DNA of 64,000 nucleotides. Source: Jiella flava. Lineage in GTDB: Bacteria; Pseudomonadota; Alphaproteobacteria; Rhizobiales; Rhizobiaceae. Positions 1 to 8,752 of the stretch are shown here, piece by piece. The stretch covers positions 1-64,000 of the forward strand of contig NZ_JAFMPP010000002.1 in the NCBI RefSeq assembly GCF_017349315.1, in the 5' to 3' direction. The position numbers and the translations under genes are program-made. Position 1 is the stretch's first letter. Each line of letters opens with the position of its first letter. The notes beneath the pieces are model-generated. The model did not search any database. It saw only the letters and a program-made list of their open reading frames with translations, and had not been told where the DNA came from.

Positions 1-306
1 ACGGGCCAGGGCCTGTCCGGCGAGATTGCCGCTGGATCGGCGGCGGCGAAGGCAGAAGGGCGCGCCGCGGCGTCTGCGGGCGATGATCTCGCCGATGCGG
101 AGGCCTCGGCCACACGCAATGCCGAACAGCCCGGAGTTCAAAGAGCGAGCGAGGACGGCAGCGCAGGCGCAAGGAGTACACGCAAGCTATCATTGCGAGA
201 GCGCTATCTTGGAAAGACACCGGGGAAAAAATCAAAAACCGGCAAGGCCGTCATTGCGCGGATGAAAAAGGATGGCCTGCTGCCGGTTTCGTGGACACCG
301 AGATAA
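1..306 (+). pseudogene. C-terminal part of a protein with a truncated GH-E-nuclease-like tail
   Basis: Reading frame 1 is open from the window edge to TAA at 304-306, giving 101 residues, so the N-terminus lies outside. The first two thirds are Ala/Gly/Glu-rich low-complexity linker. The end reads LGKTPGKKSKTGKAVIARMK and then stops 12 residues later. That motif resembles the opening of the GH-E family of HNH/EndoVII toxin domains (TPxKxSxTGxxVIxRM), found at the C-terminus of polymorphic toxins. The rest of such a domain, including the GHE residues, is absent, so this is probably a broken toxin tail. The family assignment is from motif memory and is tentative. A dispersed repeat starts 5 bases after the stop. 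Confidence 0.45.
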
Positions 307-310
307 GGTG

Positions 311-417
311 TTTAGAGCATGGTGCCGAAAAGTTGCATGACTTTTCGGGTCACATCATGCGGCAAAACAATGGCTTAGAGCGGAATGGCGATTCCAGTTT
401 ATCGCATTCCGCTCTAA
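311..417 (+). repeat. Dispersed palindromic repeat, family A, copy 1
   Basis: This element of about 107 bp begins TTTAGAGCATGGTGCCGAAA and ends with GCATTCCGCTCTAA. Its second half is itself an inverted repeat (TTAGAGCGGAATGGCGAT against ATCGCATTCCGCTCTAA). It matches the reverse complement of 55643-55749 along nearly its whole length, including the CATGCGGYAAAACAA core. The TAGAGCATGRTGCCGAAAAGT start resembles intergenic repeats common in Rhizobiales. Confidence 0.8.
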
Positions 418-435
418 CGGAACTGGAGAGTTGGA

Positions 436-486
436 ATGCAGAGAAGGAAGTTCAGCCGCGAGTTGGAGTTGTCCCAAAAAACCTGA
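436..486 (+). pseudogene. Possible remnant of an IS3-family orfA start
   Basis: An ATG preceded by GGAG (425-428) begins MQRRKFSRE, which looks like the start of IS3-group OrfA proteins (M-x-R-R-K-F-x-R-E-F-K). After nine codons the resemblance ends, and the frame stops at TGA 484-486. Nothing resembling a full transposase follows. This is a weak call based on nine residues only. Confidence 0.3.
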
Positions 487-554
487 CAACGGACAGTCCG
501 GCACGGCGGCACAGGGCCGCAAGTGTGTGACCATATCCTATTGCGTCTCGCCGG

Positions 555-857
555 TCGCGTTGGCTTTCCCGTTCGATCCTGCCTCTCGCCGTCGAGAGCG
601 GCTCGCTGTTGTCGATGATCGCACAGGGATATGGGGTGACGATCGCGGGCGACGCGCACACGCTGATGCGGCCTCCGGGTGTGGTGTTCCTGCCGCTTCT
701 GGATGAACCTGAGCCGGTGCCGTTCTCGGCCGTCTGGTCGGCGCACAATCGCAGCGCCGTCCTACGAAACCTGCCCCAACTCGCCAACCGGATTGGCCGG
801 GCGACTCGTGCCGCTCGAGGTGTCCGCGGCGAACGAAGGATTACGCAAGGAAGGTAG
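555..857 (+). pseudogene. Decayed C-terminal fragment of a LysR-family regulator
   Basis: One frame (GTT/ATG register of 609) reads ILPLAVESGSLLSMIAQGYG, then a Pro-Pro-Gly-Val-Val-Phe-Leu-Pro-Leu stretch and AVWSAHNRSAVLRNLPQLAN. This is the typical end of a LysR effector-binding domain: the V-x-S-G-x-L-L-x-M-V-x-x-G-x-G-V segment, then x-x-V-W-S-x-x-N-x-S-x-x-L-R. The DNA-binding helix-turn-helix half is missing, and nothing upstream in frame is recognisable. The fragment ends just before the thiD ribosome site, so it was probably left by an old deletion. Confidence 0.55.
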
Positions 858-864
858 CTATCCT

Positions 865-1686
865 ATGATTGCCAATGTGCTCAGCATCGCTGGCACCGAT
901 CCCACAGGCGGTGCTGGTATTCATGCCGATATTAAGACGTTCTCCGCCCTGGGAACCTATGCGATGGCCGCGATTACGGCCGTAGTTGCGCAAAACACGC
1001 AAGGCGTGCGCGCTTTCACCGCGCTCGATCCCGGTTTCGTTGCAGATCAAATCGACGCTGTTTTCGACGACGTTCGGGTCGATGCGGTTAAGATCGGCAT
1101 GGTGGCGAACGCTAGCATAGCCGAGGTAGTCGCGGAGCGGCTTCGCCGTCATGGGGCAAGGAACATAGTGCTCGATCCAGTGATGGTCGCAAAAAGCGGC
1201 GATCACCTTCTGGAGCCCGACGCGGTGTCCGCCATACGCACCCTTCTGGTGCCTCTGGCGACGGTCATGACGCCGAACTTGCCCGAAGCCGGCGTTCTGC
1301 TTGACGCTGCGCCGACATGGACATTGGAAGAGATGCGGGTGCGGGTTGAAGAACTCTACAAGCTCGGTCCGGAATGGGTTCTGCTCAAGGGCGGGCATCT
1401 GAATGGGTCGGCTGAAAGCGTCGATCTCCTACATGGCGCTTCACGAACCATCGAGCTGTCGGCTCCACGCATTGACACGCGCAACGATCACGGCACCGGC
1501 TGCACACTCTCCGCCGCGATAGCTGCGCTCCTGTCCTATCTTTCGGTCGAGGACGGCGTGCGCGCGGCCAAGACCTACATGCACGGAGCGCTTGCCACGG
1601 GCGGCGTGCTTGACGTCGGGCACGGGCATGGGCCGCTGCACCATTTCCATCGGCTCTGGACAGACGCGGGTCACTTCGCGAACTAG
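865..1686 (+). CDS. thiD: Hydroxymethylpyrimidine/phosphomethylpyrimidine kinase
   Basis: The product has 273 residues, the usual ThiD size. It phosphorylates HMP to HMP-PP, supplying the pyrimidine half of thiamine in the cytoplasm. The N-terminal motif VLSIAGTDPTGGAGIHADIK and the C-terminal anion-hole motif DTRNDHGTGCTLSAAIAA are both present. I chose the ATG at 865 over in-frame starts further upstream because AAGGAAGG lies 10 bases before it and the family begins here; the upstream extension is LysR debris. The TAG stop lies exactly where the IS630 remnant begins (CTAGAGCG), so the stop codon may have come from that insertion. No thiamine genes flank it and no TPP riboswitch was seen. 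Confidence 0.93.
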   Translation: MIANVLSIAGTDPTGGAGIHADIKTFSALGTYAMAAITAVVAQNTQGVRAFTALDPGFVADQIDAVFDDVRVDAVKIGMVANASIAEVVAERLRRHGARNIVLDPVMVAKSGDHLLEPDAVSAIRTLLVPLATVMTPNLPEAGVLLDAAPTWTLEEMRVRVEELYKLGPEWVLLKGGHLNGSAESVDLLHGASRTIELSAPRIDTRNDHGTGCTLSAAIAALLSYLSVEDGVRAAKTYMHGALATGGVLDVGHGHGPLHHFHRLWTDAGHFAN

Positions 1687-1920
1687 AGCGTCGGGCGATT
1701 AATCGGCAACATATCCTGCGGTCTTGAAATAATTCCAGCATTCGTCGGGCTCGAAGAGGTCGCAGATATCGCCGAGGGCTCGCCAGAGGTCGTCGGTGGT
1801 CCGGGCTTTGGCTTTGCGCAGAAGGGCCTTGAGCTTGGCGAAAGCCATTTCGATGGGATTGAGGTCGGGCGAGTATTTCGGCAAGAGCAGGCGCCAGGCG
1901 CCCCGTTCGGCGAGCGCCTT
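1684..1920 (-). mobile_element. IS630-family transposase remnant, 3' end
   Basis: Translated on the minus strand, this region gives [20 protein letters not shown], followed by [13 protein letters not shown] and [11 protein letters not shown]. This is the characteristic C-terminal block of IS630 transposases, including the last catalytic Glu of the DDE triad in DLNPIE. Only about 70 residues remain. The outer end abuts a TA dinucleotide (CTAGAGCG) at the thiD stop; IS630 elements target TA. The other end of the element is missing, replaced by the HNH domain to which the reading frame is fused. Confidence 0.8.
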
Positions 1921-2223
1921 GTGGTGCACATCGCAGAGCAGCATCAGGTTTTCGATGGCGACTTCGAGCTTCGGCGAGAGGACCGCATCGCCACGCGGAC
2001 CATGGACCGAGTCGGCGACGATGTGGGCGATCGCCGCGAGGTTGGCGTTGGGTGAACCGGAAAGGAGATCGCCGATCAACGACCTGTTGCATCCGGCATA
2101 CTGGCAACGGCCAGCAGCGCGGGCCCAAAGGAGCGCGCGCGTGTTGTAGGGGATCGCCTTGCGGCTAGTCTTCCGCTCGGAAACCGAGAGGCTCGCTCCA
2201 GACTTTTTCGGTCTGGTCGCCAT
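1699..2223 (-). CDS. Chimera: Cap5-like HNH nuclease domain fused to IS630 transposase C-terminus
   Basis: The product has 174 residues. Residues 23-101 form an HNH domain with zinc ligands C40/C45 and C97/H100, the AHIVADS catalytic His at 67, the H-G-P-R-G-D segment and [10 protein letters not shown]. This pattern is very close to the N-terminal HNH domain of HNH-SAVED CBASS effectors (Cap5), which cut DNA after binding a cyclic nucleotide through a C-terminal SAVED domain. Here SAVED is absent. From about residue 102 the frame continues without a stop into an IS630 transposase tail ([10 protein letters not shown] onward). The gene therefore looks like an effector truncated by an insertion, with a readable fusion product. 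It starts 14 bases after the membrane-protein gene, in the same operon. No CD-NTase gene is in the window, so cyclic-nucleotide signalling here is unproven and the fusion may be inactive. Confidence 0.75.
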   Translation of the reverse strand: MATRPKKSGASLSVSERKTSRKAIPYNTRALLWARAAGRCQYAGCNRSLIGDLLSGSPNANLAAIAHIVADSVHGPRGDAVLSPKLEVAIENLMLLCDVHHKALAERGAWRLLLPKYSPDLNPIEMAFAKLKALLRKAKARTTDDLWRALGDICDLFEPDECWNYFKTAGYVAD

Positions 2224-2237
2224 CGGCGCTCCTGTCG

Positions 2238-2732
2238 CTATGCGGCTTGGTGGTCTGTGTGATCATCGGGAGTTTTCGAATGAGCTTCGATCGCGGCGTT
2301 CACCTTCATTCGGTTCCTTCGCCAAAAGGCCCGCAGCTCGCTGAAGGTCTCGTCCGAAGTGACGGCTCCCCTGATCTGCTCCCTCGTGGTCTCGTCGGAG
2401 AGCAGCATCCCGAGATCGGTGATCAAGCGGTCGGTTGCGATACAGAGCGTGCTCTTCCCGAAAAGCTTGTGGTTCACTGCGGCTGCGAACGTCTCGAGCA
2501 GGTTGAGGTAGTTGTTCAGCTCCGCCTTGAATGCGATCGGCTCGACAACCGACGCGGTCAGTCGAGTCTCTGCTTCGCGGATGTTCGCCACGACGGCGAA
2601 GAGGGTTGTGGCGTCGTTCGACTTCTGTTGAAGCGCCAGCATCCTCGCGTTGAAACCTAGGGCGACCGCCGCCGCGAGGCCGGAGACGATGCTCCCCCAC
2701 ACCCCGGCCTCGGTCAGCGTCGGCAACTCCAT
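2238..2732 (-). CDS. Small one-helix membrane protein of unknown function, in the HNH operon
   Basis: The product has 164 residues and I do not recognise it firmly. Residues 8-30 form one hydrophobic segment ([20 protein letters not shown]) typical of an N-terminal anchor. The rest is helical and cytoplasm-like, with a REAETRL segment and a Trp/Arg-rich end. The layout recalls small DUF4760-type proteins, but that is a guess. The ATG at 2732 overlaps the TGA of the upstream small gene (TGATG), implying translational coupling; a GTG at 2735 is the alternative start. The downstream gene is the HNH/IS630 chimera. The role is unknown; its place suggests a partner of the original HNH effector. Confidence 0.65.
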   Translation of the reverse strand: MELPTLTEAGVWGSIVSGLAAAVALGFNARMLALQQKSNDATTLFAVVANIREAETRLTASVVEPIAFKAELNNYLNLLETFAAAVNHKLFGKSTLCIATDRLITDLGMLLSDETTREQIRGAVTSDETFSELRAFWRRNRMKVNAAIEAHSKTPDDHTDHQAA

Positions 2733-2926
2733 CACTTCCCTTTATCTCTAAACCTTGGACTCTGGGTTTTCGCCTCGGCGCCCCCGGAGGCAGGCTTCGG
2801 TCGCGCCTGTTGAAGCGCCTGCTGAAGGTTCTGAGAGGTAGTTCCCCGGCTCTGGTCATTTGTTGCTCCGGGCTTCGGCTGCGAGGGCCTGAGGGCTCCT
2901 GGACGGGATGGACGCTGCTCAGTCAT
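2732..2926 (-). CDS. Small polar Pro/Gln-rich protein, unknown function
   Basis: The product has 64 residues, is rich in Pro, Gln, Ser and charged residues, is probably disordered, and has no hydrophobic segment. The start is chosen at ATG 2926, with AAAGG eight bases upstream; GTG 2935 is in frame but poorly placed. Its stop overlaps the next start (TGATG), which is the best evidence that it is a real, coupled first gene of the three-gene operon. A perfect 26-bp palindrome lies about 30 bp upstream of the start. No family is recognised. Confidence 0.5.
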   Translation of the reverse strand: MTEQRPSRPGALRPSQPKPGATNDQSRGTTSQNLQQALQQARPKPASGGAEAKTQSPRFRDKGK

Positions 2927-2954
2927 CGGATTCACCTTTCGTTTCTCGGTTCAT

Positions 2955-2980
2955 TCCTGCGCGCCGATCGGCGCGCAGGA
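2955..2980. repeat. Perfect 26-bp palindrome upstream of the HNH operon
   Basis: The two 13-base arms (TCCTGCGCGCCGA and its reverse complement) abut with no loop. It sits 29-54 bp upstream of the first gene of the minus-strand operon, where an operator or an RNA hairpin could act. A related core, GCGCCGATCGGCGCGC, recurs near 24035. It could be a regulator site, a terminator-like hairpin on the plus strand (followed by TTTCCTTTCC) or a minor repeat. Confidence 0.6.
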
Positions 2981-3168
2981 GCTTTCCTTTCCAAGCGCAA
3001 ACCCGACTGTCGACCGGGTGAGCGAACTTCATGCGATCACGAGCGAACCTTTGCGACGCAGAGCGAGATCCGGTGACGCATCAGGGCAGGTGATTAAGCG
3101 CATCGAGGCATTTTCAACGTGATTCACGCCATCCTTTGCGAACCCGACACAGACTTGCAGAAGAGGCC

Positions 3169-6100
3169 TCAGCTGCAGCCGCTCGTCGAGCCGCAGGTGT
3201 CGCATTTGAGGCACGTGCCGTTGCGCACCATGGTGAAATTGCCGCATTCAGAGCAGCTTTCGCCGGTGTAGCCCTTCATCATCGCCACCTGGCGGCGCTC
3301 GGCGCTGGAGGCCTTCGGCGCTTCAAAGACGTTGGCGGCGTCCTTGTCGTTCGCGGCATAGGCGAGCGGCTGGTCGAACAGGCCCTGGGCCGGCGAGGTG
3401 TCGGCGACCGGGGCCAGAGCGTTCAGCGGTTCGACGTCGAGGGGGGCGGGCGCCGCCTCATAGTCGCGCTTGAAGGCCGTCGCCTGATTGCCGCCAAGCG
3501 CCGTCAGCGGCGTGCCGGTCCGGGCAGCGCTGGCCGGCGTCGCCGTAATTGCGGGGGCCGCCTTGGTTGAGGTGTTGGCCGGGCTCGCGGCACGGGCGAG
3601 CGTCGTCACCGGTGCGGCCTTGGCCGGTGCCTCGGCCGATCCGACCGGCTCAGCCGAGGAGACCAGACGGAACTTCGCGGTCTGGCCGCGCACCATGCCG
3701 GACGAGATCGGCAGCGGTGCTGGCTTGTCGCCGGCCACCCCGCGGCCGACCGTCGAGGTGCCGAAATCCTCCGGCTGGACATGGGCGAGATCGTGCCGGC
3801 CGAGATAGGAGACGGCCAGCTCGCGGAAGACATAGTCGAGGATCGAGGTGGCGTTCTTGATCGCCTCGTTGCCCTGGACCATGCCTGCCGGCTCGAAACG
3901 GGTGAAGGTGAAGGCGTCGACATATTCCTCGAGCGGCACGCCAAACTGCAGGCCGAGCGAGATGGCGATGGCGAAGTTGTTCATCATCGCCCGGAAGGCC
4001 GCACCCTCCTTGTGCATGTCGATGAAGATCTCGCCGAGCCGCCCGTCGTCGAACTCACCGGTGCGCAGATAGACCTTATGGCCGCCGACAATGGCCTTCT
4101 GGGTGTAGCCCTTGCGCCGGTTCGGCAGCTTCTCGCGGTCGCGTATCACCTTCTCGACGATCTTTTCGACGATCCGCTCGGCGACCTGCACCGCCTGGGC
4201 CGGCGCCGGGGCGCTGGCGAGGGCGGCGGCGATCTCCTCGAGGGTCTCGTCCTCATCGTCGTCGTCGGCGATCAGCGAGGCGTTCAGCGGCTGCGACAGT
4301 TTTGAGCCGTCGCGGTAGAGCGCGTTGGCTTTCAGTGCCAGCTTCCACGACAACATGTAGGCTGCCGTGCAGTCCTCGACCGTCGCCTCGTTCGGCATAT
4401 TGATGGTCTTGGAAATCGCGCCGGAGATGAAGGGCTGCGCCGCCGCCATCATCCGGATGTGGCTTTCGACCGAGAGATAACGCTTGCCGATCCGCCCGCA
4501 GGGATTGGCGCAGTCGAAGACCGGCAGATGCTCGTCCTTCAGATGCGGCGCGCCCTCCAGCGTCATCGCACCGCAGACATGGATGTTGGCGGCCTCGACG
4601 TCCTTCTTCGAAAAGCCCAGCGCCGGCAGCATCTCGAAGGAGAAGTCGTTGAGCTGCGCATCGCTGAAGCCGAGGACATCCTTGCAGAAGGCTTCGCCGA
4701 GGGTGAACTTGTTGAACACGAACTTGATGTCGAAGGCCGAACCGAGCGCCGCGTTCAAGGTGGCGATGTGCTCGTCGGTGAAGCCCTTGGCCTTCAGCGT
4801 CCCCGGGTTGACCGACGGCGCTTGGTTCAGATTGCCGTGACCCACCGCATAGGCCTCGATCTCGGCGATCTGGCTCTCCGGATAACCAAGGGTGCGAAGG
4901 GCGTCCGGCACCGCGCGGTTGATGATCTTGAAGTAGCCGCCGCCGGCGAGCTTCTTGAACTTCACCAGCGCGAAGTCCGGCTCGATGCCGGTGGTGTCGC
5001 AGTCCATGACGAGACCGATCGTGCCGGTCGGAGCGATCACCGAAACCTGGGCGTTGCGGTAGCCGTTCTTGGAGCCGAGTTCGACGGCTTCCGTCCAGGC
5101 GACCTTGGCGCGGCCGGACAGGCGCTTGTCGGTCAACGAAGCGTGGTCGAGCGGCACCGGATCGACGGCGAGCGCCTCGTAGCCATTGGCGATGCCATGG
5201 GCGGCGCGGGCATGATTGCGCATGACGCGCAGCATCGCCTCGGCGTTGCGCTCATAGTCCGGGAATGGCGACAGGATCGCCGCCATCTCGGCCGAGGTCT
5301 TGTAGGCGATGCCGGTCATCAGCGCTGAAATGGCGCCGCAGATCGCCCGCCCTTCGTTTGAGTCATAGGGGATACCGGAGGTCATCAGCAGGCCGCCGAT
5401 ATTGGCGAAGCCGAGGCCGAGGGTGCGGTAGTCGTAGGAGCGCTGGGCGATTTCCTTCGATGGGAACTGCGCCATCAGGACGGAGATTTCGAGAACGACG
5501 GTCCAGATCCGGACGGCGTGCTCGAAGGCGGCCGTGTCGAAGCGCTTGGTCTCCTTGCCGCCTTCGCCCTTCACGCTCTCCTGGAACTGGATAAGGTTCA
5601 GCGAAGCGAGATTGCAGGCCGTGTCGTCGAGGAACATGTATTCCGAGCACGGATTGGAAGCCCGGATCGCACCGGCCTCGGGGCAGGTGTGCCAGTCATT
5701 CATGGTGGTGTTGAAGTGCAGGCCCGGATCGGCCGAAGCCCAGGCCGCATAGCCAATCTGCTCCCACAGCTCGCGGGCCTTGACGGTTTTGTGGACCTTG
5801 CCGTCGGTGCGGCGCACCAGATTCCACTCTTCGTCGTTTTCGACGGCACGCAGGAAGTCATCGGTGAGCGAGACCGAATTGTTGGAATTCTGGCCCGATA
5901 CGGTAAGGTATGCCTCGGAGTCCCAGTCGGTGTTGTAAACCGGGAATTCGATGTCGGTGTAGCCCTGGCGCGCGAACTGGATGACGCGCTTGACGTAGTT
6001 CTCCGGAACCTGGGCCTTCTTGGCATCCCTGACGGCGCGCTTCAGCGCCGGGTTCTTCATCGGCTCGAAGCAGTCGCCGTCCGGGCCCTCGCAATTGATG

Positions 6101-7080
6101 CAGGCCGACAGGATGATTTTCAGGTGCTTGGCGACAGTTTTGGAACCGGTGACGAGAGCGGCGACCTTCTCCTCCTCCCGGACCTTCCAGTTGATGTAGG
6201 ATTCGATGTCCGGATGATCGATATCGACCACCACCATCTTGGCCGCCCGGCGGGTGGTGCCGCCGGACTTGATCGCGCCGGCCGCCCGGTCGCCGATCTT
6301 CAAAAAGCTCATCAGGCCGGATGACTTGCCGCCGCCGGCCAGCTTTTCGCCTTCGCCGCGCAGATGCGAGAAATTCGAGCCGGTTCCCGAGCCGTATTTG
6401 AACAGGCGCGCCTCGCGCACCCACAGATCCATGATGCCGCCGTCATTGACGAGATCGTCGGCGACGGACTGGATGAAGCAGGCATGCGGCTGCGGATGCT
6501 CGTAGGACGAGGCCGAGCGTGTCAACTGGCCGGTGCGGTAGTCGACATAATGATGGCCCTGGCTCGGGCCGTCGATGCCATAGGCCCAGAATAGGCCGGT
6601 GTTGAACCACTGCGGCGAATTCGGCGCGACCTTCTGGGTGGCGAGCATATAGACGAGTTCGTCGCGGAAGGCGCGGGCATCGTTCTCGGTCTGGAAATAG
6701 CCGCCCTTCCAGCCCCAATAGGTCCAGGTACCGGCCAGCCGGTCGAAGACCTGACGCGCATCCATTTCCGAGCCGGTCCGCTCGTCTTCCGGCAGCTTGG
6801 CGAGCGCCTTGTCGTCGGCGACCGAGCGCCACAGGAAAGACGGAACGTCATGTTCCTCGACTTTCTTCAGACGCGTCGGCACACCCGCCTTGCGGAAATA
6901 TTTCTGGGCGAGAATGTCGCTCGCCACTTGGCTGAATTGTTCGGGGACGTCGATCCCCTCCAGCCGGAACACGATCGAACCGTCGGGATTCTTGATCTCG
7001 CTCGTCGCCTTACGGAAGGCGATCGATTTGTAAGGGCTTTCGCCGGACGTGGTGTAACGGCGTTCGAATGTCATGCCCAT
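3169..7080 (-). CDS. nrdJ: Vitamin B12-dependent (class II) ribonucleotide reductase
   Basis: The product has 1303 residues and reduces ribonucleotides to deoxyribonucleotides with adenosylcobalamin as radical source, with or without oxygen. The long alphaproteobacterial form is recognisable from the N-terminal [20 protein letters not shown], the active-site region with [20 protein letters not shown], the [20 protein letters not shown] loop and the C-terminal zinc/thiol tail ([20 protein letters not shown]). An Ala/Pro/Thr-rich linker of about 120 residues separates the core from the tail. The start is ATG 7080; ATG 7074 is also possible. The gene is transcribed alone, and the upstream region has a tandem NrdR-box candidate. 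No intein or frameshift was seen. Confidence 0.97.
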   Translation of the reverse strand: MGMTFERRYTTSGESPYKSIAFRKATSEIKNPDGSIVFRLEGIDVPEQFSQVASDILAQKYFRKAGVPTRLKKVEEHDVPSFLWRSVADDKALAKLPEDERTGSEMDARQVFDRLAGTWTYWGWKGGYFQTENDARAFRDELVYMLATQKVAPNSPQWFNTGLFWAYGIDGPSQGHHYVDYRTGQLTRSASSYEHPQPHACFIQSVADDLVNDGGIMDLWVREARLFKYGSGTGSNFSHLRGEGEKLAGGGKSSGLMSFLKIGDRAAGAIKSGGTTRRAAKMVVVDIDHPDIESYINWKVREEEKVAALVTGSKTVAKHLKIILSACINCEGPDGDCFEPMKNPALKRAVRDAKKAQVPENYVKRVIQFARQGYTDIEFPVYNTDWDSEAYLTVSGQNSNNSVSLTDDFLRAVENDEEWNLVRRTDGKVHKTVKARELWEQIGYAAWASADPGLHFNTTMNDWHTCPEAGAIRASNPCSEYMFLDDTACNLASLNLIQFQESVKGEGGKETKRFDTAAFEHAVRIWTVVLEISVLMAQFPSKEIAQRSYDYRTLGLGFANIGGLLMTSGIPYDSNEGRAICGAISALMTGIAYKTSAEMAAILSPFPDYERNAEAMLRVMRNHARAAHGIANGYEALAVDPVPLDHASLTDKRLSGRAKVAWTEAVELGSKNGYRNAQVSVIAPTGTIGLVMDCDTTGIEPDFALVKFKKLAGGGYFKIINRAVPDALRTLGYPESQIAEIEAYAVGHGNLNQAPSVNPGTLKAKGFTDEHIATLNAALGSAFDIKFVFNKFTLGEAFCKDVLGFSDAQLNDFSFEMLPALGFSKKDVEAANIHVCGAMTLEGAPHLKDEHLPVFDCANPCGRIGKRYLSVESHIRMMAAAQPFISGAISKTINMPNEATVEDCTAAYMLSWKLALKANALYRDGSKLSQPLNASLIADDDDEDETLEEIAAALASAPAPAQAVQVAERIVEKIVEKVIRDREKLPNRRKGYTQKAIVGGHKVYLRTGEFDDGRLGEIFIDMHKEGAAFRAMMNNFAIAISLGLQFGVPLEEYVDAFTFTRFEPAGMVQGNEAIKNATSILDYVFRELAVSYLGRHDLAHVQPEDFGTSTVGRGVAGDKPAPLPISSGMVRGQTAKFRLVSSAEPVGSAEAPAKAAPVTTLARAASPANTSTKAAPAITATPASAARTGTPLTALGGNQATAFKRDYEAAPAPLDVEPLNALAPVADTSPAQGLFDQPLAYAANDKDAANVFEAPKASSAERRQVAMMKGYTGESCSECGNFTMVRNGTCLKCDTCGSTSGCS

Positions 7081-7177
7081 AAAACCTATCCCCGATTGGT
7101 CGTGTTCAATTCGCGCTAAAGTGATCGAATCGTCCCCCGACGATATCGCACCCGCAACCCCCTGAAGTCGTGAACCA

Positions 7178-7224
7178 AACCCGCATTTGGTGGCGCGGCC
7201 GTCTGGTGACCCTACATATAGTGG
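7178..7224 (-). promoter_or_regulatory. Tandem NrdR-box candidate upstream of nrdJ
   Basis: The site at 7209-7224 reads ACCCTACATATAGTGG and matches the NrdR consensus ACACWATATATWGTGT at 13 of 16 positions. A weaker site at 7178-7193 (AACCCGCATTTGGTGG, 8 of 16) lies exactly 31 bp away, start to start. That is the spacing typical of paired NrdR boxes, which hold the two copies on the same helix face. They sit about 100-145 bp upstream of the nrdJ start, fitting repression when dATP is plentiful. No nrdR gene is in the window. Confidence 0.65.
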
Positions 7225-7531
7225 TTCGTGAAGGTTAAGCGAAGCTTGATAAGACGAATTTTATGCGCTCGGCCAAGTTATCAACGGAATTTGCCGAGCC
7301 TGTTGGGGACCGCCATCGCAGCCCTCGTCGAGAGCGACGCACACGGCCTTCCCGAGCTTCCTTTAACGGTAAGGCGAGTCTGGGGGGGGGAGCAATGGCA
7401 GCCGGGTCACACCCGACCCGCAAGGGATGGACAAACTGTGTACAAGCTCATCTTCAGGCGGGCCAATGCCTTGAAATGCAGCGGTTTGCATACCTAGTTT
7501 CGACTTGATGAAAATTGCCGTCGAAAACAAC

Positions 7532-7557
7532 GGAATCGGTTAACGGTAAGGCCCGTT
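7532..7557 (+). promoter_or_regulatory. EcfG-like promoter candidate for the HWE kinase gene
   Basis: GGAAT, a 17-base spacer and CGTT match the general-stress sigma factor pattern GGAAC-N16/17-CGTT at all but one base. The likely transcription start is about 40 bases before the TTG start at 7607. HWE kinases are often members or inputs of this regulon, so the context fits, but the -35 mismatch keeps confidence low. Confidence 0.35.
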
Positions 7558-7606
7558 TTCGATTAGAATCACCCCGTCGTTTCCGGTCAGTGTGGAAGGA
7601 CCGTGA

Positions 7607-8740
7607 TTGTCCGGCTCTGAAAAATCGACGTGGAGACTCTCTGTCGCCGATCTTGTGGCGACCGGACAAGACGAAGCCTTCGATCGCATTACCCGCCTGG
7701 CCACGCGAATGCTCGGCGTTTCGGCGAGCTACATCTCGTTGTTCGACGGCGAAAGACAGGTTTTCAAGAGCGAAATTGGCCTGCCCAAGGGGGAGGCGCG
7801 AGACGCTAATGGTTTGCGCGTGACCGGGCGGTCGGAGTCGCTCTGTCGGTTCGTGGTCGATTCGGGCGAGGCGGTGATCAGCAATGACGTCGCCCACGAC
7901 CCGAGATTTGCCGCGAGCCCGTCCGCGCCTGCACTCAAAATCGGTGCCTATATGGGAATGCCAGTCAGTCTGCCGGACGGCTCGGTCGTCGGCTCGTTTT
8001 GTGCGGTCGATTCCGCACCGCGGCAATGGTCGCAGTCCGAACGCGAGGGGCTCGAGGAGCTGCTGGCGATGCTTGCCGCCGAGCTTGTCCTTCGCCAGGA
8101 GGTCAAGCAGCGCAAGCGGCTCGAACAACACGCCTTCCTGATGTCGCGGGAGATGGAGCACCGGATCAAGAATTCGCTGTCGACGGTGCAGGCGATCATT
8201 CTGTTGTCGGTGCGCGAAGGGCAAACCCCGTCCGAGATCCGGGTCGATCTTCTGGAACGGGTGGCATCGCTCGCCAAGACCCAGTCGCTTTTGGCCGATC
8301 GCGACGGCAAGGGGGCGCTGTTCGCCGATATCGTGACCGCCGAGCTGCAGCATTTCGGTATCGGCACCAATGTCTGGATCGACGGGCCGGAGGTCGTCGT
8401 CGGCAAGGACGATGCGGTGTCGGTGTCGATGATCATTCACGAACTCGCCACCAATGCGACGAAGCATGGGGCCTTGTCGCCGAAGGTGAAGGGCGGCGTG
8501 GCGATGCGCTGGGAAAATTCCGAGCGCGAGGCCCATGCCGCGCTGACCTTCCATTGGCAGGAGTGGTTCGGCGCCGAGCCGCCGCCGGTGGCGGCGAACA
8601 CGGCCAATGGCCTGGGGTTCGGTACCGAGCTGCTCGAAACCCTCGTTCTGCGGCAGATGCGCGGTGAGATGTCCCGCGAGATGATTCCCGGCGGATTCCT
8701 TTTTACCGCAACGGTGCGGCTGAACGAAAAAGCTGCCTGA
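7607..8740 (+). CDS. GAF-domain sensor histidine kinase, HWE type
   Basis: The product has 377 residues and no membrane segment, so it is probably a cytoplasmic sensor. Residues 22-160 form a GAF domain (ITRLATRMLGVSASYISLFD start, GSFCAVDSAPRQW end). The phospho-acceptor block follows: EMEHRIKNSLSTVQAI, with His185. The catalytic domain contains the N-box HELATNATKHGALS, a WQEW segment matching the W-x-E of HWE kinases, and the G-box GLGFGTELLE. Translation starts at TTG 7607, six bases after GGAAGGA. No response regulator is adjacent, so the partner is unknown; a general-stress input or output is plausible given the possible EcfG promoter. Confidence 0.88.
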   Translation: MSGSEKSTWRLSVADLVATGQDEAFDRITRLATRMLGVSASYISLFDGERQVFKSEIGLPKGEARDANGLRVTGRSESLCRFVVDSGEAVISNDVAHDPRFAASPSAPALKIGAYMGMPVSLPDGSVVGSFCAVDSAPRQWSQSEREGLEELLAMLAAELVLRQEVKQRKRLEQHAFLMSREMEHRIKNSLSTVQAIILLSVREGQTPSEIRVDLLERVASLAKTQSLLADRDGKGALFADIVTAELQHFGIGTNVWIDGPEVVVGKDDAVSVSMIIHELATNATKHGALSPKVKGGVAMRWENSEREAHAALTFHWQEWFGAEPPPVAANTANGLGFGTELLETLVLRQMRGEMSREMIPGGFLFTATVRLNEKAA

Positions 8741-8752
8741 AGGCCCGTTCGA

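Noticed and set aside
540-860. TPP riboswitch upstream of thiD
   Set aside because: The conserved THI-box core (CUGAGA and ACCUGA segments in order) was not found; the region reads as LysR debris.
7081-7606. Cobalamin riboswitch upstream of the B12-dependent reductase
   Set aside because: No B12-box sequence (GCCACUG type) was found on the minus strand; the paired NrdR boxes explain control better.
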